This document shows positions 1 to 6,452 of a stretch of DNA of 7,291 nt, in pieces. Every line of letters begins with the position of its first letter. Within the stretch, counting starts at the first letter, position 1. The notes beneath the pieces are model-generated. The model saw nothing but the letters and a program-made list of their open reading frames with translations, was not told the origin of the DNA and searched no databases. Position numbers and translations under genes: made by a program. Source of the stretch: Archangiaceae bacterium (lineage in GTDB: Bacteria > Myxococcota > Myxococcia > Myxococcales > Myxococcaceae). Location: the NCBI GenBank assembly GCA_023248915.1, contig JAHFDQ010000322.1, forward strand, positions 1-7,291. Reading direction: 5' to 3'.

Positions 1-41
1 ATCACGTCGGAACACCGTACCGAACGAAACCACCAACCGAA

Positions 42-74
<33 letters not shown>

Positions 75-77
75 TGT

Positions 78-118
78 GAGGAGGGGTAACGGTTTCGCGC
101 CGTTACCCCTTACTTAAT
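78..118 (+). ncRNA. Group II intron domain VI with branch-point A
   Basis: An uninterrupted 11-bp stem pairs 82-92 with 100-110 around loop 93-99. Below it G81-T111, G80-C113, A79-T114 and G78-T115 can pair, leaving A112 unpaired as the branch-point adenosine. A112 is seventh from the end if the intron stops at T118, the normal spacing. The base of this stem runs directly into the start codon of the next gene. Confidence 0.8.
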
Positions 119-899
119 GGGTCGGTCCCTCGTCCTGCCGGTCATCGGCGCGCTCGCCCTCGCGGCCTGCTCGGACGCGGGGCAGGCCGAGCTGGCCCGG
201 GGCAACGTCCTCGCCTCGCAGAAGAAGCTCGAACCCGCGGCCGAAGCCTACCGCGAGGCCGCCCGGGCACTCCCGGGCAAGGCCCGCCCGCTCGAGCTGT
301 TGGGCCACGTGCTGTTCGACCTGGGCCAGCGGCCCGAGGCGCGCGCCGCCTACGCGGGGGCTGCGAAGGCCGAGCCCGGCCTGGCCATCGACGCCGAGAT
401 TGGCCTCGCGCGGCTCGACGCGGAAGAGGGCAAGCTGGCCGAGGCGCTGACCCGCCTGGACGACACCCTGAAGACACACGCCGACAGCCTCTACGCGCGC
501 CTGTCGCGCGCCAACCTCCTCATGCGGCGGGGGGCCGACGGCGACGCGCGCCGGGCGCTGGAAGACACCGAAGCGGCCCTGGTCACCGACCCCGCCAACG
601 CCGCCGCGCTGTACACCCGCGGCTGCGCCTTCATCGCGGCCCACCAGATCGAACCGGCGCGGCAGGCCTTCCTCAGGCTCGAACGGGCCGACGCGGCCTC
701 GCCGCTCTCGTCCTACGGGCTGGCCCGCGCCGCCGGGGCCGCCAACGACCGCGCCGAGGCCATTCACCACCTCCGGGAAGCCAAGCGGCGCGCCCGGGCC
801 GTCGCCGGCGCCTGGAAGCCCGACCAGGTTCGCGCCGACCCTGCCTTCCGCTTCATGCAAGACGACGCCGACCTGGCGCGCATCTTGTCCGAGCCCTAG
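117..899 (+). CDS. TPR-repeat lipoprotein
   Basis: This encodes a predicted 260-residue exported lipoprotein made of tetratricopeptide repeats; the function is unknown. Residues 1-18 form a short lipoprotein signal peptide: Arg3, a hydrophobic core and lipobox L15-A16-A17-C18, so Cys18 would be lipidated. TPR-like helix pairs cover about 24-57, 58-91, 92-125 and 162-195, with the typical small residues and the A-x-x-x-Y/F-x-x-A pattern. The C-terminal segment near 236-258 resembles the end often seen on TPR proteins. The ATG at 117 uses the last two bases of the intron. A TAA at 87-89 in the same frame excludes a start further inside the intron, and no Shine-Dalgarno is placed for this ATG. 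The unspliced start may therefore be an artefact of insertion, with the original start supplied by exon 1 outside the window. The next gene begins 15 bases downstream. TPR proteins usually scaffold protein complexes. Confidence 0.82.
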   Translation: MGRSLVLPVIGALALAACSDAGQAELARGNVLASQKKLEPAAEAYREAARALPGKARPLELLGHVLFDLGQRPEARAAYAGAAKAEPGLAIDAEIGLARLDAEEGKLAEALTRLDDTLKTHADSLYARLSRANLLMRRGADGDARRALEDTEAALVTDPANAAALYTRGCAFIAAHQIEPARQAFLRLERADAASPLSSYGLARAAGAANDRAEAIHHLREAKRRARAVAGAWKPDQVRADPAFRFMQDDADLARILSEP

Positions 900-914
900 C
901 CTGCCGAACCGCCG

Positions 915-1736
915 ATGCTGAGAAACCTCTTTTGCATCTTCGTGGCTGGCGCGTGGGTCACGGTGCTCTTCCCGTTCGCCTGCCTGGTGATGCTGCTGAC
1001 CCTCAGTGCCGAGCCGTCGTTCTGGATGGTGCGGAACCTGTGGGCACCCGTGCTGCTGTGGGCTGGCGGAGCGCGGCTCGTGGTTATTGGCCGCGAGCAC
1101 GTCGACCCGCGCAGGCCGACCCTGTACATCTCGAACCACCAGTCCACCATCGACGTCCCCTGCCTGTCGCGGGCGCTTCGGGCGAACGTGCGCTACGTGG
1201 CAAAGCATCAGCTCAAGTACGTGCCGGTGATGGGCTGGTACATGTGGCTGACCGGGTTTCCCTTCGTCGATCGCGGAAACCGGCGCTCGGCCGTGGCCTC
1301 GCTCGAGAAGGCGGGCCTGCGCATCCGCAAGGGGCTCAGCATCGTCGTCTACCCCGAAGGCACCCGTTCGGATGACGGCCGGGTGCTGCCGTTCAAGAAG
1401 GGGCCGTTCATGCTCGCGCTGAAGGCCCAGGTGGCCATCTGCCCCGTGGCGATCGAGGGGTCGGGCAAGCTGATGCCCAAGAATTCCTGGCACATCACCC
1501 CCGGAGAGATTCGGGTAAAGGTGGGCGCGCCCATCGACGTGACCGGGTACACCGAGAGCGACCGCGAGCGGCTGATGCAGGACGTCCGGTCGCAGATCAT
1601 CGACCTGCACCGGTCGATCGGCGGCCTCGGCGGTGACAAGGACGACGCGGTCGCGGCGGCCGGCCTCGAAGGCGTCGGCCGTGGGGCGGCCCCCGGCCCG
1701 CCTTCCCGGTCCGGCGAAGGTTCGGCGCTGGCGTGA
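915..1736 (+). CDS. plsC: 1-acyl-sn-glycerol-3-phosphate acyltransferase (PlsC/LPLAT family)
   Basis: This membrane acyltransferase most likely converts lysophosphatidic acid to phosphatidic acid in phospholipid synthesis at the inner membrane. All four family motifs are visible in the 273 residues: N74-H75-x4-D80 (catalytic HX4D), F117-V118-D119-R120 (substrate binding), P147-E148-G149-T150-R151-S152, and C176-P177-V178-A179-I180. A hydrophobic N-terminal stretch at about 5-30 fits a membrane anchor. The family is usually about 240-260 residues. Here the last 35 or so residues (from about 236) are Gly/Ala/Pro-rich and lack the family fold, and their end overlaps the next start codon. The ATG lies 15 bases after the upstream stop with no strong Shine-Dalgarno, consistent with coupled translation. 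A second plsC elsewhere in the genome is possible, so this copy might acylate another lysolipid. The family call is secure; the exact substrate is inferred. Confidence 0.93.
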   Translation: MLRNLFCIFVAGAWVTVLFPFACLVMLLTLSAEPSFWMVRNLWAPVLLWAGGARLVVIGREHVDPRRPTLYISNHQSTIDVPCLSRALRANVRYVAKHQLKYVPVMGWYMWLTGFPFVDRGNRRSAVASLEKAGLRIRKGLSIVVYPEGTRSDDGRVLPFKKGPFMLALKAQVAICPVAIEGSGKLMPKNSWHITPGEIRVKVGAPIDVTGYTESDRERLMQDVRSQIIDLHRSIGGLGGDKDDAVAAAGLEGVGRGAAPGPPSRSGEGSALA

Positions 1737-3154
1737 TCGCCCTCGACACCCTCCCCGCCTCGGTCCGGCGCCCCGAGGCGCGCGCCCATGCCTCTCGCCG
1801 AGTGGAGGGTGCGCTGGCCCTGTGGGTGGCCTTCGCCGCGTTCCCGGCCTGCACGCACGGGGGCTCGGGCGACGCGGCGCTCACCCGGGCCGAACGGGCG
1901 CGGCTGGCCCTGGCGCGCGGCCAGCCCGGCGACGCGGCGCCCCTGCTCGAGGCGCTCCACGCCGAGGCACCCGGCGACTTGGCCGTCGCCCGCGAGCTGT
2001 GCGAGGCCTTCGTGCAGCTCGGCCAGGCCGAACCCTTCGCCGCCCGGCTGAACGCCGCCCTCCGGGCCCCCGGTGGCGACACCGCCGCCAACCACTTCAT
2101 GCTGGGACTGACGCTCTTCGCCCGATCGGCCGACGCCGCCGGCCCAGCGGTGGCCGAGCTCGAGCGGGCCATCGAACTCTCACCCCGCGAGCCCGAACTG
2201 CACTACCGGCTGGGCCTTGCCCTGCTCGAGTCCGAGCGCTTCGAGCGGGCGCTGGGGCCGTTGCAGAAGGCGATCGAGCTGGCCCCGGCACGCTCGGCCA
2301 TCGCCCTGCCGCTGGCGAAGGCCCAGTACCGCACCGGCGACTCGACGGCCGCGGTCGCCTCGCTGCGCCGGGTGGTCTCGGCAAACCCGACCCCCGCCGA
2401 AGTCGCCACCGCCCGCGCCCTGATGGGCCAGATCGCCGACCCCTTCGTGCGCCTGCCCCGGGCCGCCCGCTCGCGGCTCGAACAGGGCCTCGAGTGGTTG
2501 AGCCAGCGCGACGTGCCGCAGCAGGCGATCATCGTCTTCGAAGAGCTCTTGCGCGACTACCCCGACTTGGCCGTGGCGCACGCGCTGCTCGGCCTCGCCT
2601 ACCAGCGCGTCGACGACGCCGGGCGGGCGGTCGACGAGCTGAAGCGAGCCATCGAGCTTGCCCCCGACGACGGCCAGAACCACCTGTACCTGGGCCAGCT
2701 CTACCTGGGCCGCCAACGAACGGGCCCCGGCGAGGCCGAGCTCGCCGCGGCTCTGGCGCTGAACCCGGTGCTCGACGACGCCCACGCGAAGCTGGGCGAC
2801 TTGGCGCTCGACCGGGGCGACCTGCCGGGGGCGCGAGAGCACTTCCGCGCCTGGGTGACGCTCCAGCCCGCTTCCACCGACGCCCGCGGGAAGCTGGCCC
2901 TGGCCCTGGCGGCGGCGGGCGACTACGCCGCGGCCGACCGCGAGCTGAAGGTGGTCGTCGACCGCGAACCTGACAACCTCGAGGCCAAGCTGAGGCTCGG
3001 CTTGCTCCACGCCGATCGGCAGGCCCACGCCCGCGCCCCCGAAGAACGGAAGGCCGCCGGCGTCGAGGCCGCCCGCTGGCTCTCGGAAGTCCTGAAGGGC
3101 CAGCCCGACAACGCCGCCGCGTCACGCGCGCTCGAGGGGCTGGCCCGCGAGTGA
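1733..3154 (+). CDS. Large TPR-repeat protein, probable lipoprotein
   Basis: A 473-residue protein made almost wholly of tetratricopeptide repeats. A GTG start overlaps the plsC stop in a GTGA junction, which points to translational coupling in one operon. Residues 21-40 look like a signal sequence: R22-R23, a hydrophobic stretch from Ala27, then F37-P38-A39-C40. This is a poor match to the lipobox, because Pro is unusual two residues before Cys, so lipidation is uncertain. The 20 residues before Arg22 are long for an n-region. The only later in-frame start I found, GTG at 1802, would lose the arginines. TPR units can be placed at about 50-83, 119-152, 154-187, 188-221, 246-279, 280-313, 314-347, 348-381, 382-415 and 416-464; the best have the W/Y-L-G-x8-A pattern and end in a Pro-containing turn. 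No enzymatic domain is seen. It is probably a periplasmic or membrane-tethered scaffold; its partner is unknown. Confidence 0.85.
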   Translation: MIALDTLPASVRRPEARAHASRRVEGALALWVAFAAFPACTHGGSGDAALTRAERARLALARGQPGDAAPLLEALHAEAPGDLAVARELCEAFVQLGQAEPFAARLNAALRAPGGDTAANHFMLGLTLFARSADAAGPAVAELERAIELSPREPELHYRLGLALLESERFERALGPLQKAIELAPARSAIALPLAKAQYRTGDSTAAVASLRRVVSANPTPAEVATARALMGQIADPFVRLPRAARSRLEQGLEWLSQRDVPQQAIIVFEELLRDYPDLAVAHALLGLAYQRVDDAGRAVDELKRAIELAPDDGQNHLYLGQLYLGRQRTGPGEAELAAALALNPVLDDAHAKLGDLALDRGDLPGAREHFRAWVTLQPASTDARGKLALALAAAGDYAAADRELKVVVDREPDNLEAKLRLGLLHADRQAHARAPEERKAAGVEAARWLSEVLKGQPDNAAASRALEGLARE

Positions 3155-3167
3155 CGAGAACTGCGCT

Positions 3168-3195
3168 TTGCCGCGCGCCCTGCCGAACGTAGACT
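3168..3195 (+). promoter_or_regulatory. Putative housekeeping-type promoter, possibly leaderless
   Basis: In the 51-base gap before the next gene, TTGCCG at 3168-3173 and TAGACT at 3190-3195 are 16 bases apart and resemble -35 and -10 boxes of a sigma-70-type promoter. Only 10 bases separate the -10 box from the ATG at 3206, so transcription would begin at or within a few bases of the start codon. No Shine-Dalgarno sequence is present. This fits a leaderless mRNA. It is inferred from sequence only. Confidence 0.45.
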
Positions 3196-3205
3196 CGAAC
3201 CGCTG

Positions 3206-4108
3206 ATGAGCGACGAGAAGAAGCCCTCCGGCCGCGGCCCTCCCCCCGAGCGCGCTCCGTCGACACCCGGCCGCCGCACGCCCGGCTCGCCGGGCACTCC
3301 CGTCGGCCAAGCAGTCACTCGGCCGGACACCCAGGTGCCGCGGGGCACCGGGTCGGGACCGCACTCCGCCGCCGGGGTCCGCCGGGCGCTCACGCCCGCG
3401 GACGGCACCGGGCAGGCCCCTTCCCGGCCGGCCACGCAGGTGCCGCTGGGGGCGAGCTCGGTAGCGCCCACCGAGTCGGGGTTTCGCCAGGCGCTGACGC
3501 CCGCCCACGGGTCCGCCCAGGCCCGCACCAAGCCCCAGGTGCCGCTCGGGGCCGGCGACGTCGCGCCCACCTCGTCCACCTCGATGAGGGCGATTAGCGC
3601 CGCGCGCACCCGCCCCCTACCGTCCAGCCCGCGGTTTTCCCGCGGCGACATCCGCAAGGGGGCCGAGAGCACCGCCCTCAACGTCGCCGCCATCTTGCGC
3701 GAGCTCTTGGCCGACTTCCGGTCGTCCGACCGCTTCTTCAAGTACAAGGCCGGCATCATCGTCGCCTGGGTCTGCCTGTCGGCCACCGGCTTCGTCGTTG
3801 CCTGCCCGCCGGCCGAAGAAACGAACGAGATCGGCGCCCACCTCGTCGTAGCCGGCGTCACCGGGTCGCCCACCTACATGGTGAAGAACACCAGCCCCGA
3901 GCCCTGGCGCGACGTGGTGCTGGTGGTCAACGGCCGCTACCGGGCGGCCTTCGCCCAGGTGGCGCCGAACGAGGGCGTCAGCTTGACCGTGCGCCAGTTG
4001 GCCGACGCCAACGGCAAGCCCGCACCGGCCGACCTGAAGGTGTCAGGGCTCGAGGTGCTGACCTCGGAAGGCGGCACCACGCTGATCTCGGGCGGCCAGC
4101 CGCGCTAG
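3206..4108 (+). CDS. Single-pass membrane protein with disordered 35-residue-repeat N-terminus; function unknown
   Basis: I do not recognise a named family for this 300-residue protein. Residues 1-145 are rich in Pro, Gly, Ser, Thr and Ala and should be disordered. Within them a unit of exactly 35 residues recurs, anchored on Gln35, Gln70 and Gln105, with shared Q-V-P at 43-45, 78-80 and 111-113, and A-L-T-P-A at 61-65 and 96-100. A helical, charged segment at about 147-180 precedes one transmembrane helix at about 182-202. Lys179 and Lys181 before that helix predict a cytoplasmic N-terminus and a periplasmic C-terminus. Residues 208-295 look beta-rich, with N228-T229 and W234 followed by strand-like V-V-L-V-V-N-G, and could be a small immunoglobulin-like sandwich. 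The gene follows the TPR gene but has its own candidate promoter. It ends facing the alpha operon. One possible role is an envelope protein with a cytoplasmic interaction tail; this is inference. Confidence 0.8.
   Translation: MSDEKKPSGRGPPPERAPSTPGRRTPGSPGTPVGQAVTRPDTQVPRGTGSGPHSAAGVRRALTPADGTGQAPSRPATQVPLGASSVAPTESGFRQALTPAHGSAQARTKPQVPLGAGDVAPTSSTSMRAISAARTRPLPSSPRFSRGDIRKGAESTALNVAAILRELLADFRSSDRFFKYKAGIIVAWVCLSATGFVVACPPAEETNEIGAHLVVAGVTGSPTYMVKNTSPEPWRDVVLVVNGRYRAAFAQVAPNEGVSLTVRQLADANGKPAPADLKVSGLEVLTSEGGTTLISGGQPR
3308..3577 (+). repeat. In-frame 105-bp repeat, about 2.5 units, inside the membrane-protein gene
   Basis: Units begin at the Gln codons at 3308, 3413 and 3518, each 105 bases apart. 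The protein pattern is G/A-Q-A, then R/K-P, then Q-V-P-x-G, then (in units 1 and 2) A-L-T-P-A-x-G. At DNA level the bases coding Q-V-P (CAGGTGCCGC) are identical in all three units, while the spacers have diverged. The third unit lacks one residue before Q-V-P and loses similarity after about 3577. This suggests an old tandem duplication kept for protein function. Confidence 0.7.
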
Positions 4109-4121
4109 GCCCAAACGGCGG

Positions 4122-4151
4122 CGGCCCCGCTCGCTTCGGGCGAGGGGGCCG
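4122..4151. terminator. Hairpin between convergent transcription units, putative bidirectional terminator
   Basis: C4122 and 4123-4128 plus 4130-4134 pair with 4140-4144 and 4145-4151, giving a 12-bp GC-rich stem with one bulged G (4129) and a 5-base loop TTCGG. It lies between the stop of the plus-strand membrane-protein gene and the stop of rplQ on the minus strand, where a terminator is expected. There is no good U-tract on either side (only TTT on the minus strand), so efficiency as an intrinsic terminator is uncertain. Confidence 0.55.
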
Positions 4152-4180
4152 TCCGGCACCGCTTCAGGCTTCGCCGACGC

Positions 4181-4609
4181 CTACTTTTCGGCTTTCGCCG
4201 GCTTCTTCGCGAGCTTCTCGGCCTTGGCCGGCGCCTCGGGCTCTTCGGCCTCGGGCCGGTCGACCAGCTCGAGAATCGCCATCTCGGCCGCGTCACCCTG
4301 CCGGTGGCCGAGGCGGATGATGCGGGTGTACCCGCCCGGGCGCTTGGCGTACCGGTCTTTGAATTCGCCGAACACCTTCGCCAGCACGTCCCGGTTGACG
4401 ACGGTGCGCGCGGCCAACCTCACGTTGGCGACGCCGCCCCGCTTACCCAGGGTGATGACCCGCTCGGCCATCGGCCGCGCTTCCTTGGCCTTGGGGACGG
4501 TGGTGGTGATCTTCTCGTGCTCGAGCAGCGAGGTGACCATGTTCTTCAGCATGGCCATGCGGTGCGGGGTGGTGCGCTGCAGCTTCCGGTGTCCTACGCG
4601 GTGCCTCAT
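4181..4609 (-). CDS. rplQ: 50S ribosomal protein L17
   Basis: L17 is a large-subunit protein near the peptide exit tunnel and the last gene of the alpha operon. The 142-residue sequence begins with the family signature: M1-R-H-R-V-G, R8-K9-L10, H16-R17 and M20-L21-K22-N23-M24. It continues with E30-H31-E32-K33-I34-T35-T36 and A42-K43-E44-A45-R46. The core ends with A109-E110-M111, then V116. The last 25 residues (about 118-142) are a Glu/Ala/Lys-rich tail with two K-A-E-K copies, of a kind seen in several lineages. An in-frame GTG upstream at 4627 was rejected: the ATG at 4607-4609 starts the conserved M-R-H-R and has AAGGAG just upstream. The gene lies 85 bases after rpoA, with a hairpin in the gap. 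Confidence 0.98.
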   Translation of the reverse strand: MRHRVGHRKLQRTTPHRMAMLKNMVTSLLEHEKITTTVPKAKEARPMAERVITLGKRGGVANVRLAARTVVNRDVLAKVFGEFKDRYAKRPGGYTRIIRLGHRQGDAAEMAILELVDRPEAEEPEAPAKAEKLAKKPAKAEK

Positions 4610-4613
4610 GACT

Positions 4614-4619
4614 CTCCTT
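4614..4619 (-). promoter_or_regulatory. Ribosome binding site of rplQ
   Basis: AAGGAG read on the minus strand sits 4 bases before the ATG at 4607-4609. It decides the start in favour of this ATG over the upstream in-frame GTG at 4625-4627, whose coding sequence would run through the site. Confidence 0.85.
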
Positions 4620-4656
4620 GAAACCACGCCGGCCGTACCAGGTACCGGGTGGAAAT

Positions 4657-4680
4657 AACCGGCCCGGTGAAGGGCCGGTT
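4657..4680 (-). other. Perfect 9-bp hairpin in the rpoA-rplQ gap
   Basis: Bases 4657-4665 and 4672-4680 are exact inverted repeats (AACCGGCCC / GGGCCGGTT) around a 6-base loop. In the operon's direction the stem lies 14 bases after the rpoA stop and is followed by ATTT, a weak U-stretch. On the plus strand the 3' arm runs into TTTT. It could be a partial terminator reducing rplQ output, an mRNA-stabilising or processing stem, or a site for regulation of L17. The structure is certain at sequence level; its role is inferred. Confidence 0.6.
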
Positions 4681-4694
4681 TTGGGTTGCTGCCC

Positions 4695-5732
4695 TTAGAC
4701 CTTCGGCGCGGCGACGGGGGCCGGCGCCAGCGGCGCGGCCGTCTTCGGCGGCCAGTTCTCGAGCTTCATGCCGAGCGACAGCCCCATCTCGGCGAGAATC
4801 TCTTTGATCTCGTTCAGCGACTTGCGGCCGAAGTTCTTGGTCTTCAGCATCTCGGCCTCGGTACGCTGCACCAGGTCGCCGATCGTCTTGATGTTCGCCT
4901 GCTGCAGGCAGTTGGCCGACCGCACCGACAGCTCGAGCTCGTCGACCGAACGGAACAGGTTCTCGTTCAGCTTGGCCTCTTCCTTCGGGGCCTCGACCGG
5001 CATCGGTTCTTCGGTCTCGTCGAAGTTGATGAAGACGGTCAGCTGTTCCTTGACGATCTTCGCCGAGTAGGCGACCGCGTCCTGCGGGGTGACCGAGCCG
5101 TCGGTCCAGACCTCGAGGGCCAGCTTGTCGTAGTCGGTCACTTGGCCCACGCGGGCGTTGGTCACCTGGTAATTCACTTTGCGAATCGGCGAGAAGAGCG
5201 AGTCGATCGGAATGGTGCCAATGGGCGCCCCCGCGACCTTGTTGCCCACCGCCGGCAGGTAGCCGCGGCCGCGGCGGCAGGTCATCTCCAGGCGCACCTT
5301 CCCGCCTTCCGAGATTGTGCAGATGTGGTGGCCGGGGTTCAGAATCTCGACCTGGTCGTCGGCGATGATGTCGCCCGCCTTCACTTCCTTCGGCCCCTCG
5401 GCCTCGATGCGGATCGTCTTCTGCTCGTTGGTGTGCATGCGAAGGAGGACTTCCTTCAGGTTCAGCACGATGTCGGTGACGTCCTCGGCCACCTCGGGAA
5501 TCGTGGTGAACTCGTGCTCGACGCCGTCGATCTTGATCGACGTGATCGCCGCGCCCTGCAGGCTCGACAGAAGCACCCGCCGAAGCGAGTTGCCGAGGGT
5601 GGTGCCGAAACCGCGCTCGAGCGGCTCGGCCACGAACTTGCCGTAGGTCTGGGTCAGCGAGTCGGGGTCGACGTCGAGGCGGCGGGGCTTGATCAGGTCG
5701 CGCCAGTGCTTCGCGAGGAACGTGTCTGCCAT
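4695..5732 (-). CDS. rpoA: DNA-directed RNA polymerase subunit alpha
   Basis: This subunit dimerises to scaffold beta and beta' assembly and, through its C-terminal domain, contacts UP-element DNA and activators. The 345 residues show an N-terminal domain up to about 235, with the assembly motif G-N-S-L-R-R-V-L-L-S-S at 47-57. An acidic linker at about 238-255 follows. The C-terminal domain at about 262-328 contains V270-R271-S272-A273-N274-C275-L276, where R271 matches E. coli R265 for DNA binding. It ends with the conserved L-E-N-W-P-P at 324-329. A short Ala/Pro-rich tail (331-345) follows. The start at 5730-5732 gives M-A-D-T-F as in myxobacterial alpha subunits. An upstream in-frame start at 5777 would add 15 unconserved residues and read through the hairpin and ribosome binding site, so I rejected it. 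Confidence 0.98.
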   Translation of the reverse strand: MADTFLAKHWRDLIKPRRLDVDPDSLTQTYGKFVAEPLERGFGTTLGNSLRRVLLSSLQGAAITSIKIDGVEHEFTTIPEVAEDVTDIVLNLKEVLLRMHTNEQKTIRIEAEGPKEVKAGDIIADDQVEILNPGHHICTISEGGKVRLEMTCRRGRGYLPAVGNKVAGAPIGTIPIDSLFSPIRKVNYQVTNARVGQVTDYDKLALEVWTDGSVTPQDAVAYSAKIVKEQLTVFINFDETEEPMPVEAPKEEAKLNENLFRSVDELELSVRSANCLQQANIKTIGDLVQRTEAEMLKTKNFGRKSLNEIKEILAEMGLSLGMKLENWPPKTAAPLAPAPVAAPKV

Positions 5733-5741
5733 GGGGTGAGT

Positions 5742-5745
5742 CTCC
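5742..5745 (-). promoter_or_regulatory. Ribosome binding site of rpoA
   Basis: GGAG on the minus strand lies 9 bases before the ATG at 5730-5732. Its position supports this start over the upstream in-frame start at 5777. Confidence 0.65.
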
Positions 5746-5769
5746 GGGTTCGGCGCCGCCACCGACATA

Positions 5770-5786
5770 CCCGCCAAGAGGGCGGG
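5770..5786 (-). other. Hairpin in the rpsD-rpoA gap, CUCUU loop
   Basis: Bases 5770-5775 and 5781-5786 are exact inverted repeats. Read on the minus strand this is CCCGCC, loop CTCTT, GGCGGG. It is almost the same element as the hairpin between rpsM and rpsK (6 bp, loop CTCTC). No U-tract follows, so a terminator is unlikely. Processing, stability or protein binding are possible. Confidence 0.55.
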
Positions 5787-5819
5787 AGGACGGCCCGTGT
5801 GAAGTGCGACGGGTGCTTC

Positions 5820-6446
5820 CTACTTCGAATAGAGCTCGACGATCAGCTGCTCTTGAATCGGCATGGTCAGGTCTTCCCGGTTGGGGACCGACTTCACGGT
5901 GCCCTTAAAGCCCTTCTTGTCGACCTCGAGCCACTGCGGCACGCCGCGGCGGTCGACGGTCTCGAGCGCTTCGGAGATGCGCAGCATCTTCTTGCTCTTG
6001 TCCGTGACCTCGACGGCCGCGCCCGGCTTGACGCCGTACGAAGGAATGTTGACGCGCTTGCCGTTCACCTTGAAGTGGCCGTGGCGCACCAGCTGCCGCG
6101 CCTCGGCCCGGGTGTCGGCGAAGCCCAGGCGGAAGACGACGTTGTCGAGCCGAAGCTCGAGCTGCTGCAGCAGCGTCTCGCCCGTCTTGCCCTTGGCCGA
6201 GGCCGCCCGGCGGAAGTAGCCGCGGAACTGGCTCTCGAGCAGGCCGTACATGCGCTTGACCTTCTGCTTCTCGCGCAACTGAACGCCGTACCCGGAGAAC
6301 TTCACCCGGCCCTGGCCGTGCTGCCCGGGGGGATAGGGGCGGCGCTCGATGGCGCACTTGTCCGTGTAGCAACGGTCGCCCTTCAGGTACATCTTCAGGT
6401 TCTCGCGCCGGCAGATGCGGCACACGCTCTCTGTATAACGAGCCAC
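5820..6446 (-). CDS. rpsD: 30S ribosomal protein S4
   Basis: S4 is a primary 16S rRNA-binding protein that nucleates the small-subunit body. In many bacteria it also represses the alpha operon by binding its leader. The 208 residues match the normal length. Four cysteines, C9-x2-C12 and C26-x4-C31, have exactly the positions of the zinc site of Thermus S4, so this is the zinc-binding (C+) form. The S4 RNA-binding domain covers about 98-162, with R99-L-D-N-V and R117-Q-L-V-x-H-G-H and V127-N-G. The C-terminus ends in E-L-Y-S-K. Translation starts at GTG (6444-6446), behind a strong GAGGAG. The gene follows rpsK by only 17 bases, and an 87-base gap with a hairpin separates it from rpoA. Confidence 0.98.
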   Translation of the reverse strand: MARYTESVCRICRRENLKMYLKGDRCYTDKCAIERRPYPPGQHGQGRVKFSGYGVQLREKQKVKRMYGLLESQFRGYFRRAASAKGKTGETLLQQLELRLDNVVFRLGFADTRAEARQLVRHGHFKVNGKRVNIPSYGVKPGAAVEVTDKSKKMLRISEALETVDRRGVPQWLEVDKKGFKGTVKSVPNREDLTMPIQEQLIVELYSK

Positions 6447-6452
6447 GTCGAT

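Noticed and set aside
78..110. The strong hairpin at 82-110 read as an intrinsic terminator of an upstream gene
   Set aside because: It directly follows a canonical domain V and has a branch-point A at the correct distance from an AY end, so it is domain VI. There is no proper T-tract.
114..1610. A 498-codon open frame on the minus strand opposite the TPR lipoprotein and plsC
   Set aside because: It is rich in Gly, Arg, Pro, Gln and His with no domain pattern, and lies opposite two genes with clear signal peptide or catalytic motifs. Long antisense frames are expected at this GC content.
1633..2973. A 446-codon plus-strand frame overlapping plsC and the large TPR gene
   Set aside because: The translation is Arg/Pro/Gly/Ala-rich low complexity, a typical out-of-frame product, while the overlapping frame shows regular TPR periodicity.
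2180..3028. A 282-codon minus-strand frame within the large TPR gene
   Set aside because: Its apparent regularity mirrors the TPR repeats on the opposite strand, and it has no ribosome binding site or independent motif.
3308..3577. The 105-base repeat considered as a CRISPR-like or mobile repeat array
   Set aside because: Only short cores are conserved, the spacing is a multiple of three, and similarity is better at protein than DNA level. It is a protein repeat.
3206..3640. The Pro-rich N-terminal region read as non-coding or a wrong frame
   Set aside because: The exact 35-residue periodicity with conserved Q-V-P and A-L-T-P-A motifs in this frame, followed without a break by the transmembrane helix, supports true coding.
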